From NCBI GenBank assembly GCA_944387915.1, contig CALXGT010000054.1, positions 1-43,099 of the forward strand: 43,099 nt of DNA. The letters run 5' to 3'. The stretch comes from an uncultured Clostridia bacterium. GTDB taxonomy: Bacteria; Bacillota; Clostridia; Oscillospirales; Ruminococcaceae. Positions 16,827 through 26,557 of this stretch are shown here, one piece after another. Every line of letters starts with the position of its first letter. Position 1 is the first letter of the stretch. The notes below the pieces were generated by a model, which saw nothing but the letters and a program-made list of their open reading frames with translations, made no database searches and was not told where the DNA came from. A program made the position numbers and the translations under genes.

Positions 16827-16925
16827 TCAATAAAACAACGTCAAAAAGCTTCCCGCAAGGACACTAAGCACCATAAGTACTGCCATTACCAGACAAACGA
16901 TCCGAGTTATTTTTTTTCGATCCAT
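16827..16925 (-). CDS. 32-residue single-span membrane peptide (Prli42/DUF4044-like)
   Basis: A short gene starting at an ATG with AGGAGA 6 bases upstream. It encodes a basic N-terminus (MDRKKITR) followed by one membrane helix of about 22 residues (VCLVMAVLMVLSVLAGSFL) and a short tail. This size and layout resemble Prli42, the small membrane peptide tied to the stressosome in Listeria, and DUF4044 peptides; the resemblance is my inference from pattern. It lies 20 bases after the MFS gene and 9 bases before the HAD gene, so it is an operon member and not chance spacing. Confidence 0.65.
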   Translation of the reverse strand: MDRKKITRIVCLVMAVLMVLSVLAGSFLTLFY

Positions 16926-16945
16926 AGGATTCTCCTTTCCATACG

Positions 16946-18130
16946 TCAAAGCGCTTCCACGCCCACTTGGCTTTTTTTCCGACGGGCGCCGGTAATTTGA
17001 TGAAGCCGTTCCGCCATAACAAACATTAAAAGCAAAAGCCCGCCCAAAAAGAGAGGAAACAGTCCAAAAGAGATATGATCGGCAAGCAGGCCGAACAACG
17101 GAGGCACCGCCAAGCTTCCCACGTAAGCAAAGGCCATCTGAACCCCAATAATCCCCTGGCTTCGTTCCTCCCCGAAATTAGATGGGGTTTCATGAATAAT
17201 CGAGGGATAAATAGGCGCGCAGCCAAATCCCACCAGAATCAATCCCACGGGAAGCAAGGGTTCGAAGGGAAGCAAAAGCAACACCACTCCCGCCGCAACA
17301 AAACCCTGTCCCAGCCGGATCATATTCCGGTCGTTGACCTTAAATGTCACAAAGCCGCTCAAAAACCGCCCGACGGTGATCCCGATATACATCAAGCTCG
17401 CCCAGCCCGCCGCTTCCTCTGAGGGAATTCCCCGAAAAATAGCGCAATAGCTGGCAGCCCACATACCGGCTACCGATTCCAACGCACAGTAGCAAAAAAA
17501 GCAGAAAAGCACCTCTTTGACGCCGGGAATCTTCAAAATATCGATAAGCTTGCTTTTGACCGCCGGTCCCTTTGACGTCTCGGCTCCGCTTTTTTTCCAA
17601 AGGGGAAGACTGAGCACCAGCACCAGGGTCAACACTCCCTGCATCACCGCAATGGTCAGATACCCGTTATTCCAGCTGCCACCCGAAATAGCGGCGCTCA
17701 TAATCAAAGGACCTGCGCTGCATCCAATTCCCCACATACAATGAAGCCAGCTCATATGCCTCGCTTTGTAATGAAGCGCCACATAATTGTTCAGCACCGA
17801 ATCCACGCCGCCGGCGCCAAGCCCGTAAGGCACCGCCGCCACGCAAAGCATCCAAAAAGCCCCGCTGAAGGAAAAGCCTAACAATCCTACCGCCGTTAAA
17901 AAGACGCTAAACGCGGTTACTTTTCCCGGGCCAAAGGCAAAATAAAGGCGTTCGCTCATTAAGCTGGAAAAAATCGTCCCGGCGGAGATAATCATGGTAA
18001 CGACTCCCATCAGCGACGCCGGGGTCCCCCATTGCGCGCAGATCTCGGGCCAGGCAGCGCCCAGCAACGGATCCGGCAACCCCAAACTGATAAATGCAAG
18101 ATAGATCACAGGCAGTAGCAAAGAAGCCAT
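16946..18130 (-). CDS. MFS transporter
   Basis: A 394-residue major facilitator protein with about twelve membrane helices and no large extra domain. Typical traits are the helix-rich start LLPVIYLAFISLGLPDPLLGAAWP, a cytoplasmic loop after helix 2 (MSERLYFAFGPGKVTAF, a weak form of the family's loop 2-3 motif), and a central loop with KKSGAETSKGPAVKSK. The sequence resembles the fucose/sugar-permease-like branch of MFS, but the substrate is not clear. I chose the ATG at 18130 because GGAGG lies 8 bases upstream; the longer frame runs through the promoter. It leads a four-gene cluster with the small peptide, HAD and PH-like genes. Confidence 0.88.
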   Translation of the reverse strand: MASLLLPVIYLAFISLGLPDPLLGAAWPEICAQWGTPASLMGVVTMIISAGTIFSSLMSERLYFAFGPGKVTAFSVFLTAVGLLGFSFSGAFWMLCVAAVPYGLGAGGVDSVLNNYVALHYKARHMSWLHCMWGIGCSAGPLIMSAAISGGSWNNGYLTIAVMQGVLTLVLVLSLPLWKKSGAETSKGPAVKSKLIDILKIPGVKEVLFCFFCYCALESVAGMWAASYCAIFRGIPSEEAAGWASLMYIGITVGRFLSGFVTFKVNDRNMIRLGQGFVAAGVVLLLLPFEPLLPVGLILVGFGCAPIYPSIIHETPSNFGEERSQGIIGVQMAFAYVGSLAVPPLFGLLADHISFGLFPLFLGGLLLLMFVMAERLHQITGARRKKSQVGVEAL

Positions 18131-18164
18131 TTCATTTTCCTCCAACCGGTTTTTGTCCTTCTTA

Positions 18165-18192
18165 CTATAGCAGAAATTTTCCCGGTTTTCCA
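18165..18192 (-). promoter_or_regulatory. promoter of the MFS-HAD cluster
   Basis: TATAGT (18165-18170) with extended -10 TGC, and TGGAAA (18187-18192) 16 bases upstream on the minus strand, just after the ribosomal terminator. Confidence 0.55.
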
Positions 18193-18200
18193 CCATAAAA

Positions 18201-18234
18201 GCAAAAATCCTCCGCTTTCGCAGAGGATTTTTTT
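18201..18234 (-). terminator. terminator of the ribosomal super-operon
   Basis: AATCCTC and GAGGATT arms around a GC-rich inner stem with a GAAA-type loop, followed by TTTTT on the minus strand, immediately after rplQ. Confidence 0.85.
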
Positions 18235-18236
18235 AT

Positions 18237-18578
18237 TTAGACCAATTCAATAATCGCCATTTCGGCGGCGTCTCCCCGGCGGGGCCCAATCTTAATAATC
18301 TTGGTATATCCGCCTTTGGTCTCCGCATACTTCGGGGCGATCTCGTCAAATAATTTTTTGGCGACGCCCTCTTTGGTCACATACGCAAAAACCTGACGCT
18401 TCGCGTGAAGCGTTCCCTCTTTGCCGAGGGTAATCATCTTCTCCGCCATAGAACGAACCTCTTTGGCTCTGGTTACCGTCGTTTCGATTTTCCCATTCTC
18501 CAAAAGATAAGTCACCATGGCGCGGAGCATCGCTTTTCTATGGTCAGAAGCTCTTCCAAGTTTTCTGCTGCCTGGCAT
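18237..18578 (-). CDS. rplQ: 50S ribosomal protein L17
   Basis: The 113-residue protein begins [19 protein letters not shown], the invariant start of L17 (there usually MARNRKLGRxSxHRxAMLR), and contains [10 protein letters not shown] and [20 protein letters not shown]17 binds several 23S rRNA domains near the exit tunnel. It is the last gene of the super-operon and lies 20 bases after rpoA, as in other Firmicutes. Confidence 0.98.
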   Translation of the reverse strand: MPGSRKLGRASDHRKAMLRAMVTYLLENGKIETTVTRAKEVRSMAEKMITLGKEGTLHAKRQVFAYVTKEGVAKKLFDEIAPKYAETKGGYTKIIKIGPRRGDAAEMAIIELV

Positions 18579-18598
18579 CGAAATTCACTCCTTTATCT

Positions 18599-19549
18599 TT
18601 ATTCATCATGGGAGGTCAGGCTGAAGCCCAACGCATTCAGCTTCGAAAGAACCTCCTCTAAAGACTTTCTTCCGAGGTTTCTGACTTTCATCATTTCCTC
18701 CTCGGATTTACTGATCAAATCTTCTACCGTATTGATACCGGCACGTTTCAGACAGTTGAAAGAGCGAACGGACAAGTCAAGCTCCTCAATGGTCATCTCC
18801 AGGACTTTCTCTTTTTCCTTGCCGGAGGTTTCTACTAAAATCTCGCCTGTGGACATATCGTCCGACAAATCTACGAACAGATTCAGATGCTCGTTGAGAA
18901 CCTTGGCGCCGAGAGAAATCGCTTCCTTCGCGGAAATCGTTCCGTCGGTCCACACCTCGATGGTCAACTTGTCATAGTCGGTAATCTGCCCTACACGGGT
19001 ATTTTCAACGGTATAATTCACTTTCAGTACAGGGGTATAGATGCTGTCCACGGGAATTGCGCCGATAATATTGGCGATCTTTTGCTTGTTCCGCTCGCTG
19101 GGAACATAGCCGCGCCCTTTATCGATTACAATTTCCATATACAGTTTTGCGCCTTGGCCCAGAGTTGCAATATGCATTCCGGGATCCAAAATCTCTACCT
19201 CGGAATCTACTTTGATGTCGCCAGCGGTGACTTCGCATTCTCCCTCCGCTTCGATATGGATCGTTTTGGGCGCTTCACCATGGATTTTTGCGATCAATCC
19301 TTTCATATTCAGGACGATCTCCGTGACGTCTTCTTTGACACCCGGTACTGTGGAAAATTCGTGCTGCACCCCATCGATTTTGATGGATGTCACGGCTACG
19401 CCGGGAAGGGAGGAGAGCAATACCCGTCTCAGGCTGTTGCCGAGCGTGGTACCGAAGCCGCATTCAAGAGGCTCTAATACGAATCGACCATAAGTTCCGT
19501 CAGATTTCATTTCGGCTGTCTCAATGACCGGCTTTTCAATTTCAATCAT
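18599..19549 (-). CDS. rpoA: RNA polymerase alpha subunit
   Basis: The 316-residue protein has the dimerising N-terminal domain (about 1-230; [29 protein letters not shown] is nearly invariant) and, after a linker, the C-terminal domain that contacts UP elements and activators (about 245-310; [14 protein letters not shown] and [12 protein letters not shown]). The length is usual. It lies in the alpha part of the operon between rpsD and rplQ, so RNA polymerase assembly is tied to ribosomal output. Confidence 0.98.
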   Translation of the reverse strand: MIEIEKPVIETAEMKSDGTYGRFVLEPLECGFGTTLGNSLRRVLLSSLPGVAVTSIKIDGVQHEFSTVPGVKEDVTEIVLNMKGLIAKIHGEAPKTIHIEAEGECEVTAGDIKVDSEVEILDPGMHIATLGQGAKLYMEIVIDKGRGYVPSERNKQKIANIIGAIPVDSIYTPVLKVNYTVENTRVGQITDYDKLTIEVWTDGTISAKEAISLGAKVLNEHLNLFVDLSDDMSTGEILVETSGKEKEKVLEMTIEELDLSVRSFNCLKRAGINTVEDLISKSEEEMMKVRNLGRKSLEEVLSKLNALGFSLTSHDE

Positions 19550-19608
19550 TCATAACCCTCCTTATGCAATAAAAATATGCAACATACACCCGATCACGTC
19601 TCGGCTCC

Positions 19609-20235
19609 TTATTTGGAGTACAACTCAACGATCAGATGTTCCTGGACATCCAAGTCAATGTCATCACGGTTGGGCATACGAAGAACTTTCGCGGTAAAAT
19701 TGCCTCTATCCATATCTAACCACATGGGAACGGGACGAGAACCGCAGGTCTCCTCGATCTCTTTAAATTTCTCGCTCTGGCGGCTGCCTTCGGAAAGGGA
19801 TACCACATCGCCCTCTTTGACTAAGAGAGAAGGAATGTTGACTTTCTTGCCGTTGAGTTTGAAATGATTGTGGGTCACAAGCTGTCTCGCTTCCGCGCGG
19901 GAAGTAGCGAGTCCAACCCGATATACTACGTTGTCAAGGCGGCTTTCCAAAATCCGAAGCAGGTTTTCACCGGTCATACCGGATCTTCTTTCCGCCATCT
20001 CAAAGTACTGGGCGAACTGGCTTTCCAAAACGCCGTAGTACCGTTTCGCGGTCTGTTTCGCGCGAAGCTGCAAGCCGTATTCAGAAACCTTCTTCCGGTT
20101 CTGGCCATGCTGGCCGGGAGCGTAGCCGCGAGAAACGAAGGGGCAATGTTCGGAATAGCATTTCGAACCTTTTAAGAACAGCTTTTGCCCTTCACGACGG
20201 CACATTCTGCATACTGCGCCGGTATATCTTGCCAT
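19609..20235 (-). CDS. rpsD: 30S ribosomal protein S4
   Basis: The 208-residue protein binds the 5' domain of 16S rRNA and starts 30S assembly. Cysteines C9, C12, C26 and C31 give the zinc-binding form of S4. The S4 domain follows at about 95-155 ([34 protein letters not shown]). In Bacillus rpsD is a separate self-regulated gene; here it sits in the alpha operon between rpsK and rpoA, the order usual in Clostridia. A 59-base gap to rpoA shows no promoter that I can support. Confidence 0.98.
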   Translation of the reverse strand: MARYTGAVCRMCRREGQKLFLKGSKCYSEHCPFVSRGYAPGQHGQNRKKVSEYGLQLRAKQTAKRYYGVLESQFAQYFEMAERRSGMTGENLLRILESRLDNVVYRVGLATSRAEARQLVTHNHFKLNGKKVNIPSLLVKEGDVVSLSEGSRQSEKFKEIEETCGSRPVPMWLDMDRGNFTAKVLRMPNRDDIDLDVQEHLIVELYSK

Positions 20236-20256
20236 CTGTTTGCACCTCCAATAAAA

Positions 20257-20658
20257 TTATACGCGTCTTCTTTTGGGCGGACGGCATCCGTTGTGAGGAA
20301 TGGGCGTCACGTCTTTAATCATCCGAACTTCCAAGCCGGCAGCCTGCAGCGCACGGATCGCCGCTTCTCTTCCCGAGCCGGGGCCTTTGACGTACACTTC
20401 AACGATCTTCAGGCCATGTTCCATCGCCGCTCTCGCAGCAGTCTCCGCAGCGGTTTGCGCCGCAAAGGGAGTGGATTTCTTAGAACCTCTGAATCCCATC
20501 TCACCGGCGCTCGCCCAAGAGATGGCGTTTCCCTGGGTATCGGTAATGGTAACGATGGTGTTGTTAAAGGTGGATTGGATATGAACGGCGCCGCGCTCAA
20601 TATTTTTCCGCTCGCGACGGCGGCGGATGTTGGTTTTCTTAGCAGCAACTTTTGCCAT
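20257..20658 (-). CDS. rpsK: 30S ribosomal protein S11
   Basis: The 133-residue protein forms part of the platform near the mRNA exit. Conserved segments are the basic N-terminus, [42 protein letters not shown] and the C-terminal [17 protein letters not shown]. It lies between rpsM and rpsD as in most bacteria, 21 bases before rpsD. Confidence 0.98.
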   Translation of the reverse strand: MAKVAAKKTNIRRRRERKNIERGAVHIQSTFNNTIVTITDTQGNAISWASAGEMGFRGSKKSTPFAAQTAAETAARAAMEHGLKIVEVYVKGPGSGREAAIRALQAAGLEVRMIKDVTPIPHNGCRPPKRRRV

Positions 20659-20677
20659 TTTCGCTTATCCCTCCCGA

Positions 20678-21046
20678 TTATTTCTTCTTGTTAGCGATGG
20701 TCTTCTTGGGACCTTTCCGGGTTCTGGCGTTGGTTTTGGTTCTCTGCCCTCTGACAGGGAGTCCTTTTCTGTGGCGAACACCGCGATAGCAACCGATTTC
20801 CACCAGCCGTTTGATGTTCAGCGCGATATCTCTCCGCAAATCGCCTTCTACCGTGTAGTTTTTGTCGATATAATCACGAAGTTTCGTCGCGTCTTCTTCG
20901 CTCAAATCCTTAACGCGAATGTCCGGATTAATCCCGGTCGCAGCGAGAATATCGCGAGCCGATTTCTGACCGATGCCGTAAACGTAAGTCAAACCAATTT
21001 CGATTCGTTTCTCTCTGGGCAGGTCGACACCAGCAATACGAGCCAT
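20678..21046 (-). CDS. rpsM: 30S ribosomal protein S13
   Basis: The 122-residue protein sits in the head of the 30S subunit and contacts the P-site tRNA and L5. The start [26 protein letters not shown] and the tail [24 protein letters not shown] segment (here [18 protein letters not shown]) are diagnostic, as is the basic end KKTIANKKK. It is the first gene after rpmJ in the alpha part of the operon. Confidence 0.98.
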   Translation of the reverse strand: MARIAGVDLPREKRIEIGLTYVYGIGQKSARDILAATGINPDIRVKDLSEEDATKLRDYIDKNYTVEGDLRRDIALNIKRLVEIGCYRGVRHRKGLPVRGQRTKTNARTRKGPKKTIANKKK

Positions 21047-21092
21047 TATTGTTGCACCTCCATGTATTTTGAAAGTTTAAGGTGTATCTTCA

Positions 21093-21467
<375 letters not shown>

Positions 21468-21481
<14 letters not shown>

Positions 21482-21746
21482 TCCCTCCTGTTTCATTGCG
21501 GCGCCGCTCCTTATAAGGGCGAAGCAGCCGTTTCAGTCCATTGTTCGTTTTGATCTCGTTTTCATCAAAAACCGTCGCGGTTTGCTGCAAATGCTTGGGA
21601 TTTTTCCGCTTGGGCCGTTCCACCTTCCGGCGGCGCCCGTCGGCGATCCAGACAGATCCGTCTTTAACGCCGACCACTACAAAAAATCCCTCATCTCTGC
21701 CCCGCAGGCTTTTGACCATCATACCCGTCTTCCACTCCATATCCAT
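21468..21746 (-). CDS. KOW-domain RNA-binding protein
   Basis: A 92-residue protein with a KOW-type beta barrel at the N-terminus ([21 protein letters not shown]), followed by [19 protein letters not shown] and a basic tail ([13 protein letters not shown]). It resembles the L14e/KOW proteins that Clostridia carry between map and infA. Its ATG overlaps the map stop (TAATG) and its 3' end overlaps infA. The [13 protein letters not shown] stretch is typical. A role in ribosome assembly or translation is inferred from location and domain only. Confidence 0.88.
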
Positions 21747-22492
21747 TACCGCTTGGTCAAAATGACCGGACCTTCATCGGTGATGGCGATGGTGTGTTCG
21801 AAATGGGCGGCGGCTTTTCCCGACTTGGTTTTTGTGGTCCAGCCGTCAGGCATCACCACCACGTCGTCGCCTTCCAGCGTGATCATCGGCTCAATCGCGA
21901 TGGTCATTCCCGCCGTAAGCCGGGGACCTCTTCCGGGCTTTCCGAAATTGGGGACCTCGGGATCCTCGTGAAGGTTTTTCCCGACGCCGTGACCCACAAA
22001 TTTACGGACGATCCCGTAGCCAAAGGGTGTCACATGGCTTTGGACCGCAAAGGAGATATCTCCGATCCGGTTTCCGGGAACCGCCTGTTCGATCCCTTTA
22101 TACAAGGACACCTCTGTTTCCAAAAGGAGCTTTTTGATCTCCTCTGTGGTATCCTCGACAATAAAGGTATAGGCGTTGTCACCATGGTAGCCTTCTATAA
22201 AAGCGCCTACATCCACGCTGACAATGTCGCCGGGTTTGACCTTCTCGTCGGAGGGGATCCCGTGGATCACCACGTCGTTTAAGGAAATACAAGCGGAAGC
22301 AGGAAAACCGTACAATCCGAGGAAAGAGGGTTTCGCGCCGCAGCGGACGATATAATCGTGGATCGCTTTGTCGATCTCCTTGGTAGTGACCCCAGGCTTA
22401 ATGACCTCTTGGGCCACATTGAGAGCATCCGCCGAAATCTCACAAGCTTTTTTCATCCGCTCCAGCTCATGTTGAGTCTTTAAAACGATCAT
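21746..22492 (-). CDS. map: type I methionine aminopeptidase
   Basis: Removes the N-terminal methionine from nascent proteins. The 248-residue pita-bread-fold enzyme has all five metal ligands: D94 and D105, H168 (VGHGVG), E201 and E232, and H77 in DVVIHGIP. I chose the ATG at 22492, which starts MIVLKTQHELERMKKA, the usual beginning; the open frame upstream only reflects the overlapping adk gene. It lies 5 bases after adk, with the ribosome-binding site GGAGG inside the adk 3' end. There is no N-terminal zinc finger, as expected in bacteria. Confidence 0.97.
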   Translation of the reverse strand: MIVLKTQHELERMKKACEISADALNVAQEVIKPGVTTKEIDKAIHDYIVRCGAKPSFLGLYGFPASACISLNDVVIHGIPSDEKVKPGDIVSVDVGAFIEGYHGDNAYTFIVEDTTEEIKKLLLETEVSLYKGIEQAVPGNRIGDISFAVQSHVTPFGYGIVRKFVGHGVGKNLHEDPEVPNFGKPGRGPRLTAGMTIAIEPMITLEGDDVVVMPDGWTTKTKSGKAAAHFEHTIAITDEGPVILTKR

Positions 22493-22497
22493 GAAAC

Positions 22498-23130
22498 TTA
22501 CGCCTCCACGGCCTTTCGAACCAGCGCAGAGGTATCTTCTACCTTTTCCTGGCCCTCTACCACAATCAGCTTTCCGCTGTCGTAGTAGTAATTTTTGAGG
22601 GGCTCGGTCTGCTCGTGATATACGTGCAGCCGCTCCCGAATGGTATCCGGTACATCGTCGGCCCGCTGAATCAGCTTGCCGCCGCAGCGATCGCAAACAC
22701 CGGCCTGTTTCGGGGGATTGTATTCCAAATGATAGGACGCGCCGCAATTCTCGCAGATTCGACGGCCGGAAAGCCGGTTTAGGATCACGTCGTCTTCTAC
22801 CAGGATCTCAATCACCCGATCGATAACGACGCCCATCTGATCCAAAGCCTCCGCCTGAGGAACCGTTCTGGGAAAGCCATCCAAAATAAAGCCGTTTTTG
22901 CAGTCGTCTTTTTGGATCCGCTCTTTGAGGATGTTAATGACGATGGAATCCGGTACCAGATCCCCGCTGTCCATATACTGTTTGGCTTCCATACCGAGAG
23001 GAGTCTGGTGTTTAACGGCGTCCCGGAGGATATTCCCCGTGGAGATCGCGGGAATCCCCAAAGCGTCGCAAATGATCTCCGCCTGGGTTCCTTTTCCCGC
23101 GCCGGGAGCGCCGAGTAGAATTAAATTCAT
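22498..23130 (-). CDS. adk: adenylate kinase
   Basis: Interconverts ATP, AMP and ADP. The 210-residue protein has the P-loop GAPGAGKGT at 7-15, the AMP-binding GFPRTVPQAEAL at 85-96, and a long LID with a four-cysteine zinc site (C126, C129, C146, C149), the form found in many Gram-positive bacteria. It is located between secY and map, the standard order in the spc region. Confidence 0.98.
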   Translation of the reverse strand: MNLILLGAPGAGKGTQAEIICDALGIPAISTGNILRDAVKHQTPLGMEAKQYMDSGDLVPDSIVINILKERIQKDDCKNGFILDGFPRTVPQAEALDQMGVVIDRVIEILVEDDVILNRLSGRRICENCGASYHLEYNPPKQAGVCDRCGGKLIQRADDVPDTIRERLHVYHEQTEPLKNYYYDSGKLIVVEGQEKVEDTSALVRKAVEA

Positions 23131-23146
23131 ATTGCCATCTCCTTCC

Positions 23147-24448
23147 TTATTCCAGGAAGCCTTTGTGATGACGCATCATCATTTGGGATTCCATAACCCG
23201 CATCGTCTCCAAAGCGACGCCCACCAAAATCAGGATCGAGGTACCGCCCAAAGAGATATTCGCTTTGGTAATCGCCGAAAAGATAATCGGGAAAACCGCA
23301 ACGAGGCCCAAAAACAGCGCGCCGATGAGGGTAATTTTGGATAATACCCGGGAAATAAAATCGGAAGTGGGTTTCCCGGGACGAATTCCGGGAATTGCAC
23401 CGCTGCTCTTCTTTAAATTATTGGCAATTTCTACCGGATTATATTGAATTGCCACATAGAAATAGTTAAACAGAATAATGAGAATAAAATACAAAATCCC
23501 GTAAAACCAGCTGTTGTAATTGAAAAGGCTGAAAAAGTGATCCCAAAATCCGCCCGGCGTCACATTGATAAAGGTGCCGATCATATTGGGGATCGAAACC
23601 AGAGAGGATGCAAAAATGATGGGCATAACGCCGCTCATATTCACCTTCAGAGGGATAAAGGAGCTTTGACCGCCATACATCTTCCGGCCGACGACCCGTT
23701 TCGCGTAGGTGACGGGGATCCGACGCTCCGCGTTAGTGAAGAAAACGATAAAGTAGATCATTACCGCAAAGAGAATCACAATCGCGGGAACCAGGAAATA
23801 GTAGAGGGGATCGCCCATCTGCCACCAAGCCACCAAAGTCTGTACCGCCGCGGGACCGCGGGAAACAATACCGGCGAAAAGGATGATAGAGATTCCGTTT
23901 CCAACGCCTTTTTCGCTGATCTGATCGCCAAGCCAAACAATGGCTGCCGCACCGGCTACGAAACAGGCGATGATGACCACCGCCGAGAAAAATCCGGAAA
24001 AACCGCTGGTGTAGTTGAGTACGCCTTCGTTTCTCTTTAATACCAGATAATAAGCAATCGCCTGAACCAACGCCAATCCGAAAGTGGTATAGCGGGTGAT
24101 CTTCTGGATCTTCTTTCTTCCTTCGTTTCCTTCTTTTGCGAGCCGCTCCAAGGGAGGAATGGCAACCGTCAAAAGCTGGATGATAATGGACGCGTTGATG
24201 TAGGGGTAGATGGACATCGCGAAAATAGTCGCGTCAGCCAGCGAACCGCCCGTCATCACGTTCAGGTAGCTTAGGAAGTTGGCGCCGTCGCCAATCGATG
24301 TGCTGAACACATCCTGCAACACGGTAGGGTTCAAAAAGGGCACGGTAATCGCCGAACCCACCCGGTACACCACTAAGATCAATAAGGTGAAGAGGATCCG
24401 TTTCCGAAGGTCTTGCTGCTTGAAAGCGTTTCTCCAAGTTTCAAACAC
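23147..24448 (-). CDS. secY: protein translocase subunit SecY
   Basis: The channel subunit of the Sec translocon, with ten membrane helices over 433 residues. Conserved parts are the start WRNAFKQQDLRKRILFTLLIL, the plug-containing first periplasmic segment, the RxxV-type QISEKGVGNGISIILFAGIV loop, and RRIPVTYAKRVVGRKMYGGQ. The C-terminal GTSILILVGVALETMRVMESQM is typical. It follows rplO with one base between them, so the membrane channel is made with the ribosome. Confidence 0.98.
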   Translation of the reverse strand: MFETWRNAFKQQDLRKRILFTLLILVVYRVGSAITVPFLNPTVLQDVFSTSIGDGANFLSYLNVMTGGSLADATIFAMSIYPYINASIIIQLLTVAIPPLERLAKEGNEGRKKIQKITRYTTFGLALVQAIAYYLVLKRNEGVLNYTSGFSGFFSAVVIIACFVAGAAAIVWLGDQISEKGVGNGISIILFAGIVSRGPAAVQTLVAWWQMGDPLYYFLVPAIVILFAVMIYFIVFFTNAERRIPVTYAKRVVGRKMYGGQSSFIPLKVNMSGVMPIIFASSLVSIPNMIGTFINVTPGGFWDHFFSLFNYNSWFYGILYFILIILFNYFYVAIQYNPVEIANNLKKSSGAIPGIRPGKPTSDFISRVLSKITLIGALFLGLVAVFPIIFSAITKANISLGGTSILILVGVALETMRVMESQMMMRHHKGFLE

Positions 24449-24449
24449 C

Positions 24450-24896
24450 TTACATCACCTCGGCCTTTCCTCCGGCTGCCTCCAATTTCTCTTTCGCGGA
24501 TTGAGAAAAAGCGGCCGCTTTCACCGTCAACTTCTTTTCAATCTCGCCGTCTCCGAGCACTTTAATGCCGTCATAGACCTTGTTGACCAATCCGCTGGCG
24601 ATTAAGGCCTCGGTATCTACTACCGCGCCGTCCTCGAACTTGCGGTTCAAATCGGAAAGATTGACAACAGCATATCTGGTTTCAAAATTGTAATTGTTGA
24701 AGCCGCGTTTGGGCAGTCTTCTGTATAAAGGCATCTGGCCGCCTTCAAATCCGGGACGGACGCCGCCGCCGGAACGGGCGTTTTGACCTTTATGGCCCTT
24801 GCCGGCAGTTTTACCGTTACCGGAACCATGGCCGCGGCCTACGCGAAAATGTTCTTTTTTAGAACCCTCCGCAGGAGCTAATTGATGCAGTTTCAT
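24450..24896 (-). CDS. rplO: 50S ribosomal protein L15
   Basis: The 148-residue protein has the glycine-rich N-terminal arm ([22 protein letters not shown]) that threads into 23S rRNA and a C-terminal globular domain (about 75-148). I chose the ATG at 24896, which gives [12 protein letters not shown]; a GTG one codon earlier is in frame. It lies between rpmD and secY. Confidence 0.97.
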   Translation of the reverse strand: MKLHQLAPAEGSKKEHFRVGRGHGSGNGKTAGKGHKGQNARSGGGVRPGFEGGQMPLYRRLPKRGFNNYNFETRYAVVNLSDLNRKFEDGAVVDTEALIASGLVNKVYDGIKVLGDGEIEKKLTVKAAAFSQSAKEKLEAAGGKAEVM

Positions 24897-24914
24897 CACG
24901 CACGCACCTCCTTG

Positions 24915-25094
24915 TTAGTTTTTGGTAACCTCGACGAGGTGAGAAATTTTAAAGATCTTGCCTTTGGTGGCGTCATTGTCCGGCTGAACGCTGACGTCGC
25001 CTACTTTTTTCAATCCGAGGGATTCCGCCACAGCAATCTGATCTTTTTTCTTACCGGCAAGGCCTTTTACAAGCTTTACGGTTAACATTGCCAT
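24915..25094 (-). CDS. rpmD: 50S ribosomal protein L30
   Basis: A 59-residue gene read directly from the sequence: it begins MAMLTVKLVKGLAGKKKDQI, continues AVAESLGLKKVGDVSVQPDN and ends FKISHLVEVTKN. This is the small alpha-beta L30 fold, where the GL(K/R)K...D(T/N)P-type segment is conserved. AAGGAGGG precedes the ATG. It lies between rpsE and rplO, its usual place. Confidence 0.96.
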   Translation of the reverse strand: MAMLTVKLVKGLAGKKKDQIAVAESLGLKKVGDVSVQPDNDATKGKIFKISHLVEVTKN

Positions 25095-25106
25095 AACACA
25101 CCCTCC

Positions 25107-25613
25107 TTAACCCAAAATTTCAGATACGGTTTTGCCCCGAATCGCCGCCACTTCATTGGCGTTGCGAAGGGATTTCAAACCGTTGATGGTCGCCCTCACC
25201 ACATTGCAGGGATTGTTGGAGCGCAGCGCCTTGGTACGGATGTCGCGGATACCGGCGGTCTCTACTACCGCTCTGACCGCGCCGCCGGCGATAACGCCGG
25301 TTCCTTCCGGGGCGGGCTTCAATAATACTCTGCCGGCGCCGAACGCACCGATTACTTCGTGGGGGATGGTGGTTCCCCGAAGCGCTACCGTAAACATATT
25401 CTTTTTCGCGTCCTCGATTCCCTTGCGGATCGCGTCGGGAACCTCTCCGGATTTACCCATGCCGAAGCCGATCTTTCCGTTTCCGTCTCCAACTACGACG
25501 AGGGCGGCGAATTTAAAGATACGACCGCCTTTTACCGTCTTGGAAACCCGGCGGATCGTGACGACTCTTTCCTGTAATTCCTGCACAGGAGCGTTTTCTA
25601 CTCGATTAGCCAA
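25107..25613 (-). CDS. rpsE: 30S ribosomal protein S5
   Basis: S5 contributes to decoding fidelity and mRNA unwinding. The 168-residue protein has the double-stranded RNA-binding-like N-terminal domain (about 10-75: [34 protein letters not shown]) and the conserved C-terminal domain with [21 protein letters not shown] and [15 protein letters not shown]. It lies between rplR and rpmD. Confidence 0.98.
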   Translation of the reverse strand: MANRVENAPVQELQERVVTIRRVSKTVKGGRIFKFAALVVVGDGNGKIGFGMGKSGEVPDAIRKGIEDAKKNMFTVALRGTTIPHEVIGAFGAGRVLLKPAPEGTGVIAGGAVRAVVETAGIRDIRTKALRSNNPCNVVRATINGLKSLRNANEVAAIRGKTVSEILG

Positions 25614-25628
25614 ACTGGTCCCTCCCTC

Positions 25629-25988
25629 TTAGAAATTGAGGCCGTTTTCACGGGCTCCCGCTGCCAGCTGTGCGACTCTGCCGTGGAAAATATATCCACC
25701 GCGGTCAAACACCACTTCGCTGATTCCTTTGGCGGCCGCCTTCTCGGCGATCATTTTGCCGACGGCGTAAGCGCCTTCCTTGTTGCCACCGTTGCCTTCA
25801 AACCCTTTATCGCAGGAAGAGGCGGATACCAGAGTGACGCCTTTTACATCGTCGATCAGCTGCGCGTAGATGTGCTTCGCGGAGCGGAATACACTCAAGC
25901 GGGGGCGCTGCTCCGTTCCGGAGATTTTATAGCGCACTCTGCGGTGTCTTTTCAAACGAGCCTTGTTTTTATCCGGCTTATTTACCAT
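25629..25988 (-). CDS. rplR: 50S ribosomal protein L18
   Basis: The 119-residue protein binds 5S rRNA with L5. Diagnostic stretches are [23 protein letters not shown] and [26 protein letters not shown] at the C-terminus. The basic N-terminus ([15 protein letters not shown]) is usual. It lies between rplF and rpsE. Confidence 0.98.
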   Translation of the reverse strand: MVNKPDKNKARLKRHRRVRYKISGTEQRPRLSVFRSAKHIYAQLIDDVKGVTLVSASSCDKGFEGNGGNKEGAYAVGKMIAEKAAAKGISEVVFDRGGYIFHGRVAQLAAGARENGLNF

Positions 25989-26008
25989 TACTTGTCACTC
26001 CTTTACCT

Positions 26009-26545
26009 TTACTTACCGGTCTTGCCTTCCTTGCGGATAATGTGTTCGTCAACGTACTTGATTCCTTTGCCTTTGTAGGGCTCGGGAGGACGTTTCTTGC
26101 GGACATTGGCCGCAAACTGACCGACCTGCTCTTTATCGGGGCCGGAGATGACGATTTTATTCGGAGAAGGAACGTCAATAGAAATACCGGGGATTTCAGG
26201 CATAATGACCTGGTGAGAATAACCTAAGTTCATAACCAGATCTTTCCCCTGCTTCGCCGCACGGTAACCGACGCCGTTGACTTCCAATTCCTTGGAGAAG
26301 CCCTGGGTCACGCCGATGACCATATTGTTGATCAGAGTGCGGGTCAAGCCATGGAGAGACTTGTTCTTTTTCTCGTCGTTGGGGCGCTCCACCTTCAAAG
26401 CAGCGCCGTCCATGACGAGCTTCATATTGGGGTGCACATCCCGTTCCAAAGTTCCCTTGGGCCCTTTTACCATAATATGGTTGCCGTTGATCTTCACTTC
26501 AACGCCGGAGGGAACATCAATCTGCTTTCTGCCAATACGCGACAT
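26009..26545 (-). CDS. rplF: 50S ribosomal protein L6
   Basis: The 178-residue protein has two similar alpha-beta domains and binds near the GTPase centre. The start MSRIGRKQIDVPSGVEVKI, the middle RTLINNMVIGVTQGFSKELE and the tail RKKRPPEPYKGKGIKYVDEHI are the normal signatures. Its gene lies between rpsH and rplR with the usual order and short spacing. Confidence 0.98.
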   Translation of the reverse strand: MSRIGRKQIDVPSGVEVKINGNHIMVKGPKGTLERDVHPNMKLVMDGAALKVERPNDEKKNKSLHGLTRTLINNMVIGVTQGFSKELEVNGVGYRAAKQGKDLVMNLGYSHQVIMPEIPGISIDVPSPNKIVISGPDKEQVGQFAANVRKKRPPEPYKGKGIKYVDEHIIRKEGKTGK

Positions 26546-26557
26546 CTGTTTACCTCC

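Noticed and set aside
22493..22747. 85-codon N-terminal extension of map
   Set aside because: The extension lies in a different frame over adk and has no aminopeptidase-like sequence; the ATG at 22492 gives the normal family length.
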